DNA of 35,278 bases from Clostridiales bacterium. GTDB taxonomy: Bacteria; Bacillota; Clostridia; Oscillospirales; Oscillospiraceae. Below, in pieces: positions 1 to 8,028 of this stretch. The translations under genes were made by a program, and so were the position numbers. The DNA is taken from positions 1 to 35,278 of the forward strand of contig CABIYX010000014.1 of NCBI GenBank assembly GCA_902363045.1, written 5' to 3'. Every line of letters begins with the position of its first letter. The stretch's first letter is position 1. The notes under the pieces are model-generated. The model had not been told where the DNA came from, ran no database searches, and saw only the letters and a list, made by a program, of their open reading frames with translations.

Positions 1-1
1 G

Positions 2-223
2 GAGTTTCTCCTTTCCACCGGGGACAGCGTGCTGGTGGAGGTCAGCCCCTACGATGCCATCTGGGGCATCCGCCTCTCGGCCGGCTCCCCGGAGGCCCAG
101 GACCCGATGAAGTGGCGGGGTCAAAACCTGCTGGGCTTTGCGCTGATGGAGGTGCGGGACGAGTTGCGCCGAGTGACACAGAATGAAATGCTTTGCGATT
201 GGAGTATGGTATGGCAACAATGA
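2..223 (+). CDS. NADAR domain protein, C-terminal fragment (cut by window start)
   Basis: The reading frame is open from the first bases of the window and ends at TGA 221-223, so only about 73 C-terminal residues are visible. They carry the typical end of a NADAR (YbiA-like) domain: a VEVSPYDAIWGIRL core followed by the W-x-G-x-N-LLG-x-ALM-x-VRDEL helix. Characterised NADAR proteins remove ADP-ribose, and some reverse guanine ADP-ribosylation by DarT-like toxins. The next gene starts inside or just before this stop codon, so the two are probably co-transcribed. Its position at the head of an immunity-type array suggests damage reversal, which is an inference. The N-terminal half and start codon lie outside the window. 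Confidence 0.8.
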   Translation, partial: EFLLSTGDSVLVEVSPYDAIWGIRLSAGSPEAQDPMKWRGQNLLGFALMEVRDELRRVTQNEMLCDWSMVWQQ

Positions 224-669
224 AACTCTATGAACTGGTCAACCACTACCACATCGGCACGGAACTGACCTGCGCCGAGGCGATGTTCATGGCCTGCAAT
301 GAATATTACCATCTGAATTTGTCCGAGGAGACCCGGAAGATGTTCTCCGTCATGGGACTTGGGATGCAGACTGAGCAGTCCTGCTGTGGCGCCTTCACCG
401 TGGCAGTGGGGATCATCGGCCTGATGACCGCAAAAGAAGGTCAGACAGATGTGAGCAACATGGAAGGCTACCAGATGATTGCTGAATTGACAGAGTTTAT
501 GCTGGGCTTCTATGGAACGCTCCACTGTGTCGAGCTGCAAAGGCTGGAGATCGTGGGGGTTGAGAATCCCTGCCATGCCATTGTGGAGGCGCTGGCCAAA
601 AAGCTGGAGGAACTGCTGGCGGGCCGAAGGATCTTCCGCCCGGTAAACGGAGGACAACTGGGCTGCTGA
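211..669 (+). CDS. C_GCAxxG_C_C-type putative redox-active protein
   Basis: This 152-residue soluble protein has the cysteine pattern of the C_GCAxxG_C_C family: a TCAEAM cysteine near residue 21, a QSCCGAF pair near residue 56, a later cysteine near 107 (TLHCVEL) and a final one in NPCHAIVEAL. Family members are thought to be small redox or metal-binding proteins; no reaction is established. ATG 211 is preferred because GGAG lies six bases upstream. TTG 193 and ATG 220 (the latter overlapping the previous stop as ATGA) are alternatives. It is translationally close to the NADAR gene and precedes the Imm51-like gene. Its role in an immunity array is unclear. Confidence 0.7.
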   Translation: MATMKLYELVNHYHIGTELTCAEAMFMACNEYYHLNLSEETRKMFSVMGLGMQTEQSCCGAFTVAVGIIGLMTAKEGQTDVSNMEGYQMIAELTEFMLGFYGTLHCVELQRLEIVGVENPCHAIVEALAKKLEELLAGRRIFRPVNGGQLGC

Positions 670-692
670 TGTGCCGGGAAGCGAGGGATTAC

Positions 693-1133
693 ATGAAAGA
701 CTTTTCCCAATACGGAAACAGACCGGACGACCAGTGGGAGATGCTGCCCTGGATACCCGATCCGCGTCCGCCTTTCAAAATCTGGGTGAAGCCGGAGCAG
801 ATCGCGCCATTCTTCCTCATTCCCCACCACCCCTATGCCATCTCCCTTCTGCTGAAAATCAACGATGGATTCCGGACGGAAGAATTCCGTCGGCTGGGAC
901 TGACCGGCAGCAGCGGAGACTGGGAACGGCTGGTTCGGGGCGTGATACGGGAGTTTGAGGAAAACAATAGTGGTGAGGATCTGTTTCACTTTGACTCCGA
1001 CGAGGATGTGTTCTGCGTCTATTCCCAATACATCGACGATCTGATGATGCTGGCCAAAATGATCCGAGTAGCCTGTGCCGATGAAAAAACGATGGGGATG
1101 TATCTGAACATGAGCGAGGCAGCGAAAGCATGA
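693..1133 (+). CDS. Imm51-like immunity protein
   Basis: The 146-residue product ends in a segment that resembles the Imm51 immunity family: a G-x-GDWERL helix, then FHFDSDEDVFCVYS and a D-x-L-x-x-LAK-x-I-R helix (about residues 75-140). In that family the FDPE-x-x-MFCAYS block is the hallmark; here it reads FDSDEDVFCVYS. Imm51 proteins neutralise toxin domains of polymorphic toxin systems by direct binding. ATG 693 has GAGGG five bases upstream. ATG 669 would overlap the previous stop but has a poorly placed ribosome site. The next gene overlaps it by ATGA at 1130, which supports one operon. The family call rests on recalled motifs, not on a search. Confidence 0.65.
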   Translation: MKDFSQYGNRPDDQWEMLPWIPDPRPPFKIWVKPEQIAPFFLIPHHPYAISLLLKINDGFRTEEFRRLGLTGSSGDWERLVRGVIREFEENNSGEDLFHFDSDEDVFCVYSQYIDDLMMLAKMIRVACADEKTMGMYLNMSEAAKA

Positions 1134-1393
1134 AAGAGTTGACCACTCAAACAGGGATTATAGTAAAATGCAGTAAGACGGCCATTGAATTTTTCCAAAA
1201 TGCTCAGTCAGTGGATTCCTTTTCTGTGCTGGAGATCCCAGGGGAATTCCAAGATATAGCGGTTGAGTTTTATGATTTGATTATGGAAAATGATCATCTT
1301 GCGGCCTTGCTGGGCTGTCGCGGCAATTATGATATTGCGGTACAGATAGATGAGGTAACCGGCACCATGACGGGGTGGCATTGGTTCAAATGA
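1130..1393 (+). CDS. Small hypothetical protein in immunity array
   Basis: This 87-residue protein has no family I recognise. It is acidic and soluble, with no signal peptide or membrane segment, and ends in the aromatic GWHWFK. Its ATG overlaps the stop of the Imm51-like gene by four bases, so translational coupling is likely. The DNA is visibly richer in A and T than its neighbours, which fits a separately acquired cassette. By position it may be an immunity protein or an accessory of the preceding gene; that is inference only. Confidence 0.6.
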   Translation: MKELTTQTGIIVKCSKTAIEFFQNAQSVDSFSVLEIPGEFQDIAVEFYDLIMENDHLAALLGCRGNYDIAVQIDEVTGTMTGWHWFK

Positions 1394-1403
1394 GGGAAAC
1401 GGA

Positions 1404-1703
1404 ATGATCGAGTACATCAAGCTCTTTTGGGAGGGTGCGCCGGAGGGAGAACCACCGGTCATCCTCTATGAAGTGGATACAGACAATGAGCGGCTGGCCC
1501 TCCGCTCCATTGACATCTCTGCGGATGGCTGCACCCGCGACATCTCCGACCTTTACGACGGTGCCATCGAGATCACGCCGATCCCTACCGTGGAGGAATT
1601 GAACGCCCATGTCTGGGGCGAGGAATTCCACGCCTGCATCATAGAGCAGGCGGAATTTGAGGCCATCTGGGAAACTCATACCTATGATGGAGTGCCAAAG
1701 TAG
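1404..1703 (+). CDS. DUF6881-like immunity-associated protein
   Basis: The 99-residue product starts MIEYIKLFWEG and continues with PPVILYEVDTDNERLALRSI, a later PTVEELN and a C-terminal EFHACIIEQAEFEAIW block. This order (an initial EYIK-x-x-W strand, a D-x-x-R-x-x-R-x-I strand and the F-x-x-x-I-x-x-x-EFE-x-x-W end) is that of the small DUF6881 proteins common in immunity clusters. No biochemical role is known to me. It begins 11 bases after the previous gene and is followed after 17 bases by the next, so it belongs to the same transcription unit. The family assignment is by recalled pattern. Confidence 0.6.
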   Translation: MIEYIKLFWEGAPEGEPPVILYEVDTDNERLALRSIDISADGCTRDISDLYDGAIEITPIPTVEELNAHVWGEEFHACIIEQAEFEAIWETHTYDGVPK

Positions 1704-1720
1704 CTGTAGGAGGACTTGCT

Positions 1721-2665
1721 ATGAACGAGAGACTATTTCGCCCCCAATTCAATCAAATGGAAACCACCGAGAAGCAGGCGCTGATGGAAAACCTGGCTGT
1801 TCGTTATACTATGACCTTTCTCGGTCTGCAACCCTTTGACCGCTGGGGTCAGAGCTGCACCACCGGCGTGTTTGAAAAGGACGGCCGGGAATTCGTCTTT
1901 GTCCCCGGCGACACCGTCACCCTGGGCTGGGACCACTTTGCCGTGGGGCTCAATCCCGACAGCCGGTGGGAGCTGGACTATCTGTTTCAGGAATGGGAAA
2001 TGGAGCCGCGGGACCCGGAGGAGATGATCCAGGAAAGCATGGCTTCTGTTCGGCAGGCATCTATTGGCCCTATGCTGGTGGGGCGAAAGTTGGAGGAACT
2101 ATGCTGGGAGCCAGTCAAGATGAACGATCCCAGAGTGACCGCCCACCCCGACTGGCTGAAGAAGTTCCGGGAGTTTGCCTGGAGCGACCTTGACAGCCTT
2201 ACCTTGCACAAGTCAACACGCATTGAGCGGACGGAAAAGGGCTTTCAGATTTGGATTTATAACCGCACAGATTACGATGAACTTCTTGACGGGCTGGAAA
2301 TGCTTGGAACCAAGTTGCAAGGAAAGTACGGGCATTTAGGATTCAAGTATAAAAAATCCGACAAAACACTTACGAGACACAGTAAAAATTTCACCTATAT
2401 GATTGCGTTTTCCTCATTCGGCGGGAACACAAAGGATAGCATAAGCATAGAGGTTTGCTATATAATCAACACCCGTCCATACGACCCTTATGGTTATGCC
2501 AAACCAGACATCAACACACAACCGCTGTTTTACAGTTTAAGAGACAATGAAATATATCTTGATATAGGAAATGAAGAAAAGATTTACAATGCCTTTGAGG
2601 TTGTTTGTCAATGGATGGATAAAATACTGATTCCAAAAATGAATGAGCTTTGTGCTACCGAGTAA
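1721..2665 (+). CDS. Two-part hypothetical protein with mosaic base composition
   Basis: The 314-residue protein has an AGGAGG site seven bases before ATG 1721. Residues 1-165 (ending near WLKKFREFAWSDL) are GC-rich and resemble short profilin-fold-like proteins of immunity loci only in general layout. Residues 170-314 are encoded by clearly AT-rich DNA (about 2220-2665) and recall DUF4304-like domains, with GFKYKKSDKTLTR and a long C-terminal helix around WMDKILIPKM. I infer a fusion of two immunity-type modules, or a cassette whose 3' part was exchanged. No catalytic residues are visible. The function is unknown. Confidence 0.65.
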   Translation: MNERLFRPQFNQMETTEKQALMENLAVRYTMTFLGLQPFDRWGQSCTTGVFEKDGREFVFVPGDTVTLGWDHFAVGLNPDSRWELDYLFQEWEMEPRDPEEMIQESMASVRQASIGPMLVGRKLEELCWEPVKMNDPRVTAHPDWLKKFREFAWSDLDSLTLHKSTRIERTEKGFQIWIYNRTDYDELLDGLEMLGTKLQGKYGHLGFKYKKSDKTLTRHSKNFTYMIAFSSFGGNTKDSISIEVCYIINTRPYDPYGYAKPDINTQPLFYSLRDNEIYLDIGNEEKIYNAFEVVCQWMDKILIPKMNELCATE

Positions 2666-2701
2666 TGTGGAAGTGATGGCGGAGAAAGAGCGTGGACACC
2701 C

Positions 2702-3451
2702 ATGAACAAAGAATCATTGACAGAAAAACTCCTGGACTTGGCTGAGGGACGGGAAACACCTGAAACCTGGCAGAACTGGTGGGACGAACATGAGACGGAG
2801 TTGGAAGCCCTGCTGAGTCGGGGTGAATTTCTGAAACTGAAGCCCTGCCGACACGGTTTTCAGTGGGTCCCGGTGTTTGGCAGCCAAAAGGGAGCCATCG
2901 CCATTCTGGAAAAGAGCGGCTTAGCATTTGAAGCCAGCAATCTCTACCAGGAGCGGTATCTGGCCGAGCTGGATGCTTTCTGCGAGGAACAGAAGCAAGT
3001 ACAGCGGGAAAAGCAAAAGGAATTCAAGGCCAGCCACCCGGAGTGGTTTCGCCGCTACCCCAAGTTCTCCAAGGCGTTGGCAAAGGTACTGAACCTCTTT
3101 GATGAGATCCAGCCCGCCGCCACGGAGGAGCAGATCGCAGACCGAGAAAAGGTGCTGGACTTTACGCTTCCAGCCCAGGTGCGGGAGTTTTTCCTGCTGA
3201 CCGCAGGTATCAATGTATCCACAGGCGTAATCGTTGAACTCTCTGGAACATTTCATCTGACCATCCATGGCGAGCGGTATTGCGTGCTGGGCGAGTTCTG
3301 GAAAGAAGCGGACGGCGACCAGCTCCTGCTCCGCCCCGGAGAGGAAACCATCTGGTACTACGCCCATGAGCAGGACAAGGTAAAGCGCCTCTGCAATGAT
3401 ATGACAGAACTGCTGGAGAAGAAATTGACGAGGTATCTTAATAAGCAATAA
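2702..3451 (+). CDS. SMI1/KNR4 (SUKH) family immunity-type protein
   Basis: The 249-residue product has a variable N-terminal half with a Glu/Lys/Gln-rich helix (about residues 78-110). The C-terminal half, from ATEEQIADREKVL near residue 140, is a SUKH domain: the helix E-x-x-L-x-x-x-LPAQVREFFLLTAG (the 'lP-x-x-y-x-x-F-l-x-x-nG' motif) is followed by predicted strands and a GEFWKEADGDQLLL segment. SUKH proteins are among the commonest immunity proteins against nuclease toxins. The ribosome site is weak (GGAG about 17 bases upstream), so the start is less certain than for its neighbours. After it the DNA becomes AT-rich again. Confidence 0.75.
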   Translation: MNKESLTEKLLDLAEGRETPETWQNWWDEHETELEALLSRGEFLKLKPCRHGFQWVPVFGSQKGAIAILEKSGLAFEASNLYQERYLAELDAFCEEQKQVQREKQKEFKASHPEWFRRYPKFSKALAKVLNLFDEIQPAATEEQIADREKVLDFTLPAQVREFFLLTAGINVSTGVIVELSGTFHLTIHGERYCVLGEFWKEADGDQLLLRPGEETIWYYAHEQDKVKRLCNDMTELLEKKLTRYLNKQ

Positions 3452-3506
3452 AAAACAGCGCAGAGGTTGAGGGCTGAATTGTAAATCAGCGAAAGAAGAA
3501 TGAAAA

Positions 3507-3857
3507 ATGACATTAGAAGAAATGTTCTGTGATCTCTATGATAAATATGGTAACGATTTTAACTGGTATATGATCCCCTTCACACAGGTGGACGGAGCAT
3601 TTGTTGCTGAACTAAACAAAGAAATCGGACAAGACCACTTCTTATACGGCAAAAAAATCTGGGCGGCTGCGAAGTGTGAATCCAATGATGATGTGTTATA
3701 TGTTCTCAGAAACGGAATGGGACGGGACATTTACTATCTGGTCCATTTGACTTACTCAGCGCATAATGCGGACGGATTTCCCCAGTATGAGGAGTTTGCA
3801 GATCTATTTGCAGTAAAAGAATTTATAGAACGATCCTATATTGAGGGTTATATGTGA
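3507..3857 (+). CDS. Hypothetical protein, probable immunity cassette
   Basis: This 116-residue acidic protein has no family I can name. Visible features are an N-terminal LEEMFCDLYDKYG helix, a central KKIWAAAKCESNDD segment, and a C-terminal RDIYYLVHLTYSAHN strand followed by EFADLFAVKEFIERSYIEGY. Such short alpha/beta proteins with an aromatic central strand are typical of single-domain immunity proteins, but this is only a resemblance. The gene is AT-rich. It is preceded by 55 bases without a clear promoter and has a weak purine-rich ribosome site. Confidence 0.6.
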   Translation: MTLEEMFCDLYDKYGNDFNWYMIPFTQVDGAFVAELNKEIGQDHFLYGKKIWAAAKCESNDDVLYVLRNGMGRDIYYLVHLTYSAHNADGFPQYEEFADLFAVKEFIERSYIEGYM

Positions 3858-3924
3858 TCTTCAAATTTTAGTTTGTGAGGAATCTACCCTTGCCCACAAT
3901 GGCATCAGAAAGGAGACGGACACT

Positions 3925-4446
3925 ATGTCAACCTGGAGCGGAATCCGGAACAAATTGGAGGATGACTACCTGTGCCCGGCGCTCCGGGGCCACATCCAGT
4001 ATTTTGCCACCAGTTACAGCAAAAGCGCTGACCATGAGGGCCGGGCAGCCATTCGCATGGACGGTGTGGAAGTGCTGCGGAGCAACTACTACATCTATTT
4101 TGAGAATGTGTGGACGAAATTTCATCACCTGCGGTCCACAACGCTGAAAGATCACGACTCCGCAAAAGAGGCCATCAACCAGGCTCATGCCTTTGCGCTG
4201 GAGCAGGGCACCTTTGACCAAAAGGTGTTCTATGAGGCGTTTGGGATCTTTGATAACCAGAGCATCGAGAAAAGCCTGGTCAGTGAGAATCCTCTTGTCC
4301 GCATCTTTGCCCTCTTGGACCGCAGGCTGGGAAAGCGACGCCTGTTGGCTTTGGGGGACTCCATGGAGCAGGAACTGGACTGGGTGCGGGCCTTCTATGT
4401 GATCCGGATGCAGGCAGAAGGGCTGATGGAAGCGAATAACATATAG
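3925..4446 (+). CDS. SF0329-like immunity-locus protein
   Basis: The 173-residue product begins MSTWSGIRNKLE and continues DDYLCPALRGHIQYFATSYSK, then HEGRAAIRMDGVEVLRSNYY. This is the opening I associate with the protein group annotated SF0329 family, often found in polyimmunity loci. No activity is known to me. The second half is helical (AINQAHAFALEQGTFD, then NPLVRIFALLDRRLGKRRL). ATG 3925 has AGGAG nine bases upstream. An upstream in-frame extension to 3841 would overlap the previous gene and lacks a ribosome site, so it is rejected. Confidence 0.65.
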   Translation: MSTWSGIRNKLEDDYLCPALRGHIQYFATSYSKSADHEGRAAIRMDGVEVLRSNYYIYFENVWTKFHHLRSTTLKDHDSAKEAINQAHAFALEQGTFDQKVFYEAFGIFDNQSIEKSLVSENPLVRIFALLDRRLGKRRLLALGDSMEQELDWVRAFYVIRMQAEGLMEANNI

Positions 4447-4457
4447 GAGGAATTGCC

Positions 4458-4817
4458 ATGTCACAGATCGCATCCTTTTATCTACTCAAAGAGGGCCGGC
4501 GGCAGGAGCTGTCCAACGGCGGCTGCTCCGGCGCGGTCTATATGGCCATCTGGGACTGGTGTGAGAGCGAGCTGGATCTGGATGTCCGTTTTCCTGCTCC
4601 CCAGACGGAGGATACCCTGGACTGCGCTCTGCTGGAGGGAGAGCTGGCGTCTAAACTGCTGGCAGCTCTGCGGGAGTGGGACCGCCCGGAGTTGGCCGCT
4701 GAACTTGCACCGGACTGGGATCTGTCCAACGAGGCGGTGCAAAGCGGGCTGGAAACGCTGCGCTCCCATTTGGAACTGGTGCGGGGCAATACAGCCCTGC
4801 TGTATGAAATGACTTGA
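4458..4817 (+). CDS. Hypothetical protein in immunity array
   Basis: This 119-residue acidic protein is preceded by AGGAGG at 4445-4450. It opens with ASFYLLKEGRRQEL, has SGAVYMAIWDWCESELDL in the first third, and ends in two amphipathic helices around LETLRSHLELV. I do not recognise a family. No membrane segment, signal peptide or catalytic motif can be seen. It lies 11 bases after the SF0329-like gene and 35 bases before the RtcB gene, which points to the same operon. A role as an immunity protein is suggested only by position. Confidence 0.6.
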   Translation: MSQIASFYLLKEGRRQELSNGGCSGAVYMAIWDWCESELDLDVRFPAPQTEDTLDCALLEGELASKLLAALREWDRPELAAELAPDWDLSNEAVQSGLETLRSHLELVRGNTALLYEMT

Positions 4818-4852
4818 CGGGGCCATGCCCCATAGAATATTGCGAGGAAATT

Positions 4853-6061
4853 ATGATCGAAATTAAGGGAAAATACAATGAGGCCAAGATCTTCACCGAT
4901 GTGGTGGACAGCGCCTCCATCGCACAGGTTCAGGAGCTGTGCAATCAGGAATTTGCGGCGGGCAGCCGCATCCGGCTCATGCCCGACATTCACGCCGGGG
5001 CGGGCTGTACCATCGGCACCACCATGACCATCACCGACAAGGTTGTGCCCAATCTGGTGGGGGTGGACATCGGCTGCGGCATGGAGACCACCCGCATCCG
5101 GGAGGGGCGGCTGGAGCTTCAAAAGCTGGACAAGCTGATCTATGAGAAAATCCCCTCCGGCTTCTCCATACGGGATAAGGCCCACCGCTACCTCAATGAG
5201 ATCGACCTGAGTGAGCTGTGCTGTGCCCGCCACGTGGATCTCCTCCGGGCAGAAAAAAGCATCGGTACGCTGGGCGGCGGGAACCACTTCATTGAGGTGG
5301 ACAAGGACGACGAGGGAAATCTCTACATCGTGGTCCACTCCGGCAGCCGTCACTTGGGTGTGGAGGTGGCCAGCTATTACCAGGAGGCGGGCTATAAGGT
5401 GCTCAACCGTACCGATGATGCCTCTCTCCAAACTCTGGTAGCCCAGATGAAGGCAGAGGGCCGGGAGAAGGAGATCCAGAAAGAGCTGAAAAAACTAAAA
5501 AACCTCAAGCAAACCAACATCCCCAAGGCCCTGGCCTATGTGTCCGGGGAGCTGTTTGAGCAGTATATCCACGACATGAAGATCGTCCAGCACTTCGCCA
5601 TGCTCAACCGGCAGGCCATGATGGATGAGATCGTCAAGGGCATGAAGCTCCATGTGGAGGAGCAGTTCACCACCATCCACAACTATATCGACACCGACGC
5701 CATGATCCTGCGGAAGGGGGCCGTGTCCGCCAAGGCGGGTGAGCAGCTGCTCATCCCCATCAATATGCGGGACGGGAGCCTGCTCTGCGTGGGCAAGGGT
5801 AACGAGGATTGGAACTGCTCCGCCCCCCACGGCGCCGGGCGGCTCATGAGCCGGGCGGATGCCAAGCAATCCTTCACGGTGTCTGAATTCAAAAAGCAGA
5901 TGGCAGAGGTCTACACCACCTCGGTGAGCAGGGCCACCCTGGATGAGTGCCCCATGGCCTACAAGGGGATGCAGGATATTCTGGACAACATCGGCCCCAC
6001 GGCGGAGGTGAGGAAGATCATCCGCCCCATCTACAACTTCAAGGCCGGGGATGAGGATTAA
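4853..6061 (+). CDS. rtcB: RtcB-family RNA ligase
   Basis: RtcB joins 2',3'-cyclic phosphate and 5'-OH RNA ends with GTP and Mn2+. All expected ligands are visible in this 402-residue protein: Cys75 in VDIGCGM, His145 in GGGNHFIE, His162 in HSGSRHLG, His276 in IHNYID, and His326 in APHGAGR, which aligns with the guanylylated histidine. PDIHAGAGCTIG near residue 45 is the usual opening motif. ATG 4853 follows GAGGAAA. The length is that of short bacterial RtcB. No archease or prfH gene is in the window; instead the gene stands inside an immunity array. I infer a role in repairing tRNA or rRNA cut by ribonuclease toxins. The identity is secure, the role is not. Confidence 0.93.
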   Translation: MIEIKGKYNEAKIFTDVVDSASIAQVQELCNQEFAAGSRIRLMPDIHAGAGCTIGTTMTITDKVVPNLVGVDIGCGMETTRIREGRLELQKLDKLIYEKIPSGFSIRDKAHRYLNEIDLSELCCARHVDLLRAEKSIGTLGGGNHFIEVDKDDEGNLYIVVHSGSRHLGVEVASYYQEAGYKVLNRTDDASLQTLVAQMKAEGREKEIQKELKKLKNLKQTNIPKALAYVSGELFEQYIHDMKIVQHFAMLNRQAMMDEIVKGMKLHVEEQFTTIHNYIDTDAMILRKGAVSAKAGEQLLIPINMRDGSLLCVGKGNEDWNCSAPHGAGRLMSRADAKQSFTVSEFKKQMAEVYTTSVSRATLDECPMAYKGMQDILDNIGPTAEVRKIIRPIYNFKAGDED

Positions 6062-6079
6062 AAAACGGAGAGAAATACC

Positions 6080-6433
6080 ATGGTGAGAGATGGACTTGTG
6101 TTCAAAGATGAGGATGGTCAGGTCATATTCAACCAGTACAGCTTCTGCGAACTGGTGAAGCATCTGCTGGTGGAGCTGGTGGGGATCTCCTATGCGGAAG
6201 CCTCCCAGACAGTGGAACGCTCACCGCTGGCAGCGCCAGTGGCCGATGCCTTGGGAGTGGCGGTATTCAGCCATGACCTGCCTTATTACTGGGCTATGTC
6301 TTTCTACTATGGGAACGGTTACTGGTGGGAAAAGGGCATTCCGGCGCAGCCAGAGGATATGGATGCCTATGAAGCCTTGGAAAAGAAAATTATGGAGAAA
6401 TACGACTTAAAGGAGCCGTTTATCTGGGATTAG
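6080..6433 (+). CDS. Hypothetical protein, possible new immunity family
   Basis: This 117-residue protein starts with a strand-turn-strand GLVFKDEDGQVIF, has a helix CELVKHLLVELVG, and then an unusually aromatic block HDLPYYWAMSFYYGNGYW. It ends in an acidic helix and KEPFIWD. I do not know a family name. The aromatic block would be a good probe for homologues. It starts 18 bases after rtcB with GGAGAG upstream, so it is probably co-expressed with the ligase. Confidence 0.6.
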   Translation: MVRDGLVFKDEDGQVIFNQYSFCELVKHLLVELVGISYAEASQTVERSPLAAPVADALGVAVFSHDLPYYWAMSFYYGNGYWWEKGIPAQPEDMDAYEALEKKIMEKYDLKEPFIWD

Positions 6434-6512
6434 CGGTGAGAAATCATACGCATACTTTGGGCACGACTGTACCCTGGAACGACTTTGACATAACAGAAAA
6501 GGAGAAAAACTT

Positions 6513-7292
6513 ATGGGACTTGACATTTACGCCGGAACATTGACCCGGTACTATTCTCACAACTGGAAGACCGTCGTCCAGCAGTGGGCGGAGGAAAATG
6601 GATATACCTTCAACCGCATCACACCGGATGGAGAACCTGCCGACAACGAGGAGGAACTGTCCCCGGCTGAGGTCCAGGCGGCGGTAGAGAACTGGCGGGA
6701 TCAGATCCTGGCCGCCATTTCCCAGCCGGATCAGCCGCCCTGCACTCCCTGGCCGGAGGATAATGAGAAGCCCTATTACACCGACAAGCCGGATTGGGAC
6801 GCCTTCGGCGCTATGCTTCTGGTGGCCGCCTGCCATACATACGGGAAAACAGTACCGCCCACAGTGGAGAAGGACTGGGACTTCTGGGAACATCCCCTGA
6901 TTGCCCGCCTTGCAACGGATGAGGAGCGGGTGTGGTCCCTGTTCCGTGGGGCTACCTGGTGGTTACCTCTGGTGGATTCCTTCTTATTTCAGGCGCCTCT
7001 GCCCACCGATAATCAGGCGATGATCGCCACCCTGGGTGGGCTGCGGAAGGAGTTGGAGAAGCTGAACCAGCTGGCGTGGCAGGCCGATGAGGCCACCATC
7101 CTCAGCTGGACCGAAACCGAGGGCTACCCCGTGGACGGCGCTGTGGGCCCGGATGGGCAGTACAGCAAAGCCGACATTCCGGAGCACACCCAGTATGATA
7201 CCCAATCTCTTGCCAAGTTCGCCTTCTCCATGCTCTGGCGGGCTATGCGGTTTGCCGAAGAACAGCAGGTACCCATTTTGCTGGATTACTAA
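6513..7292 (+). CDS. Hypothetical 259-residue protein in immunity array
   Basis: The product begins MGLDIYAGTLTRYY, followed by HNWKTVVQQWAEENGY. The middle contains DWDAFGAMLLVAACHTYG and WSLFRGATWWLPLVDSFLF, and the end is a helix LAKFAFSMLWRAMRFAEEQQ. There is no signal peptide; the hydrophobic stretches are too short or too interrupted for confident membrane helices. I recognise this as a recurrent hypothetical of gut Clostridia but cannot attach a function. AAGGAG precedes ATG 6513. The 79-base gap before it shows no clear terminator. Confidence 0.6.
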   Translation: MGLDIYAGTLTRYYSHNWKTVVQQWAEENGYTFNRITPDGEPADNEEELSPAEVQAAVENWRDQILAAISQPDQPPCTPWPEDNEKPYYTDKPDWDAFGAMLLVAACHTYGKTVPPTVEKDWDFWEHPLIARLATDEERVWSLFRGATWWLPLVDSFLFQAPLPTDNQAMIATLGGLRKELEKLNQLAWQADEATILSWTETEGYPVDGAVGPDGQYSKADIPEHTQYDTQSLAKFAFSMLWRAMRFAEEQQVPILLDY

Positions 7293-7303
7293 GGAGGAAG
7301 TGT

Positions 7304-8007
7304 ATGGGATACGATGTGAGCTTTCACCCGATTTCGCCGGAAGAAATGCAGGAATGGTATTTTACCCCGCTTTCCTGGGTCCAGCAGGGACAGGAAGAAA
7401 AGGTTCTGGCCCTTGCCACACAGCACGGAATGGAGGACTTCTACGCGAAAAAATATCTGGACACTCTGCGAGTCGGGGCGGAGACAGAGCCTGACGAGTT
7501 ATTTGATAATTTTACATTGCGGTGATCCAAGGCTTCTTCCGGGACTACTACTACACCCGTGGAAGCGCCTTTTCCTTTCTGGCGGAGGAGAAGCCGGAAT
7601 ATGCCCAGTATTTTACCCCGTGGGCACAGGTGGTGCCCACTGCCTTACCCAACCCGGCAAAGAACCAGATCATTGAAAACTACTGCTCCGGCGTGTACCT
7701 GTCTCCAAATCAGGTTTTGCAGATTCTCCGGGATCTGGAGCAGGACCCAAAGGTACTGGAAGATCTGGAGAAACATTGGAGCGATGGGCAGTTTGCTGTT
7801 CTGAAAAAGGCTCTTACTGCTGCGGCTGAACTGGGCACTGGTCTGCTGGAAGCCACCGAAGTAGTGGAACCGAATCCCCTTCACCCGAACGAAAGCACAT
7901 GTTACTCCAACCTGTTCCACTGCGACCGGGACGGGGTGTATCTCTACATAGACACGGTTAGCGGTCAATTAGCGGATGCGACCAGAAACAGCGAGGTACA
8001 GACATAA
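7304..8007 (+). pseudogene. Frameshifted immunity-type protein (two reading frames)
   Basis: The gene starts at ATG 7304 behind AAGGAGG with MGYDVSFHPISPEEMQEWYF and reads to DELFDN near 7510, where it shifts and stops at TGA 7523-7525. The reading continues without loss in the neighbouring frame from about 7510 (FYIAVIQGFFRDYYYTRGS) to 8007. Adding one T to the run TTTT at 7510-7513 restores a single protein of about 234 residues, so the simplest view is loss of one T. A sequencing error in the run is also possible. No proper slippery heptamer is present for programmed -1 frameshifting. I do not recognise a named domain. If the shift is real, the gene is inactive. Confidence 0.75.
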
Positions 8008-8028
8008 GCAGTGGGGAGGGGGATAGCT

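Noticed and set aside
7502..7525. Programmed -1 frameshift in the gene at 7304
   Set aside because: The junction GAT AAT TTT ACA lacks an X-XXY-YYZ slippery heptamer; only the TTT codon could re-pair after slipping.
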